NCBI GenBank assembly: GCA_040755535.1
Contig: JBFMAV010000001.1
Span: 113,782 to 177,781, forward strand
Direction: 5' to 3'
DNA: 64,000 nt
Source: Aquabacter sp040755535
Lineage (GTDB): Bacteria > Pseudomonadota > Alphaproteobacteria > Rhizobiales > Xanthobacteraceae
This document shows positions 63,661 through 64,000 of this stretch, piece after piece. Each line of letters opens with the position of its first letter. Positions within the stretch are counted from its first letter, which is position 1. Under the pieces are notes generated by a model, which did no database searches, was not told where the DNA came from, and was given only the letters and a program-made list of their open reading frames with translations. A program made the position numbers and the translations under genes.

Positions 63661-64000
63661 ATGGACTTTTTGCTTGAGAAGGTTTTCCAGCGTGTGATGG
63701 CGCGCGGCGCGTTGAAGGTCACAAGTGCCGCAGGCCGAACCTTTGTCGCGGGTCCGGCGCAAAGGGTCGCGGACCTCGTCCCGCATATCCGCTTCCGCTC
63801 GCGGGCGGCGGAGCGCCGTCTTCTGCTGGACCCCGAACTGGCGTTCGGTGAGCTTTTCACCGACGGCGACCTGGTCGTGGAGAGCGGCGACATCGCCGAC
63901 GTGCTGGCGGCGCTCATGTCGCAACCCTATGTCCAGCCCACCTTCGCCTCCCGCCTGATGTTCCTGGGGCGGCTCGCGCTCCGGCGGCTCGCGCAATTCA
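63661..64000 (+). CDS. Cyclopropane-fatty-acyl-phospholipid synthase-like protein, N-terminal fragment
   Basis: The first 113 codons of a gene cut by the window edge. The start MDFLLEKVFQRVMARGALKV and the segment LLLDPELAFGELFTDGDLVVE are typical of the N-terminal domain of CFA-synthase-type SAM-dependent enzymes. These convert unsaturated lipid acyl chains to cyclopropane derivatives at the membrane. The SAM-binding domain lies beyond the window, so the exact enzyme type is not provable. Confidence 0.75.
   Translation, partial: MDFLLEKVFQRVMARGALKVTSAAGRTFVAGPAQRVADLVPHIRFRSRAAERRLLLDPELAFGELFTDGDLVVESGDIADVLAALMSQPYVQPTFASRLMFLGRLALRRLAQF

Overview
The window is an ordinary, gene-dense stretch of a high-G+C alphaproteobacterial chromosome. 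The order Hyphomicrobiales (Rhizobiales) is likely, and a Xanthobacteraceae-like member is a reasonable guess from gene content: a PmtA-type phospholipid methyltransferase, a SahR-metF-metH cluster, DUF2232 between rpsR and rplI, and an lptF-lptG-lptD-surA-pdxA-rsmA run. No rRNA, tRNA, CRISPR array, phage or insertion sequence was found. Most of the content is core metabolism, envelope biogenesis and transport.

Positions 1-14440 (minus strand unless stated): modE with the first codons of a probable modA; an aldehyde dehydrogenase; xthA (+); an OmpR-type response regulator followed by a stand-alone cyclic-nucleotide-binding protein; a small YkuD transpeptidase (+); the lutABC lactate-oxidation operon (+); a secreted alpha/beta-hydrolase (+); a MarR regulator followed by a PHA-depolymerase-like gene; and a TRAP transporter. 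The TRAP genes are divergent from a fused oxoprolinase/hydantoinase (14441-18085, +), which probably acts on the imported substrate. A perfect 8-3-8 inverted repeat lies in the divergent promoter region.

Positions 18127-27406: an MltB-type transglycosylase and galE (-); galU, pmtA, a histidine-phosphatase-like gene, pyrF and dapB (+); then an SGNH hydrolase, an HdeD-like membrane protein and an L,D-transpeptidase with a long P/G/Q/Y-rich linker (-).

Positions 27700-36483: sahR-metF-metH (+) form the methionine/SAM-cycle cluster. A perfect 16-bp palindrome overlaps the sahR start codon. Convergent to it is a tctC-tctB-tctA tripartite tricarboxylate transporter (-), with a spaced pair of near-identical 16-bp repeats upstream of tctC.

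Positions 36694-53818: guaB (-); an NnrU-family membrane protein; panB translationally coupled to a class D beta-lactamase-fold protein that has lost its catalytic residues; a YfgM-like TPR protein, a small lipoprotein where bamB is often found, der and mepA; then the LPS export genes lptF, lptG and lptD, a SurA-like chaperone, pdxA, rsmA and a histidine acid phosphatase.

Positions 53826-64000: gmk, a YicC-family gene, mltG, fabF, acpP, fabG and fabD (-), that is, fatty-acid synthesis beside cell-wall and nucleotide genes. Divergent from them are rpsF, rpsR, a DUF2232 gene and rplI (+) with a long 5' leader and a strong terminator. The window ends in a truncated cyclopropane-fatty-acid-synthase-like gene.

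No clear undescribed multi-gene system is present. The items most worth a second look are the catalytically dead class D protein, the SahR and ModE operator candidates, the tctC upstream repeats, the bamB-position mini-lipoprotein, and the hairpin cluster after galU.
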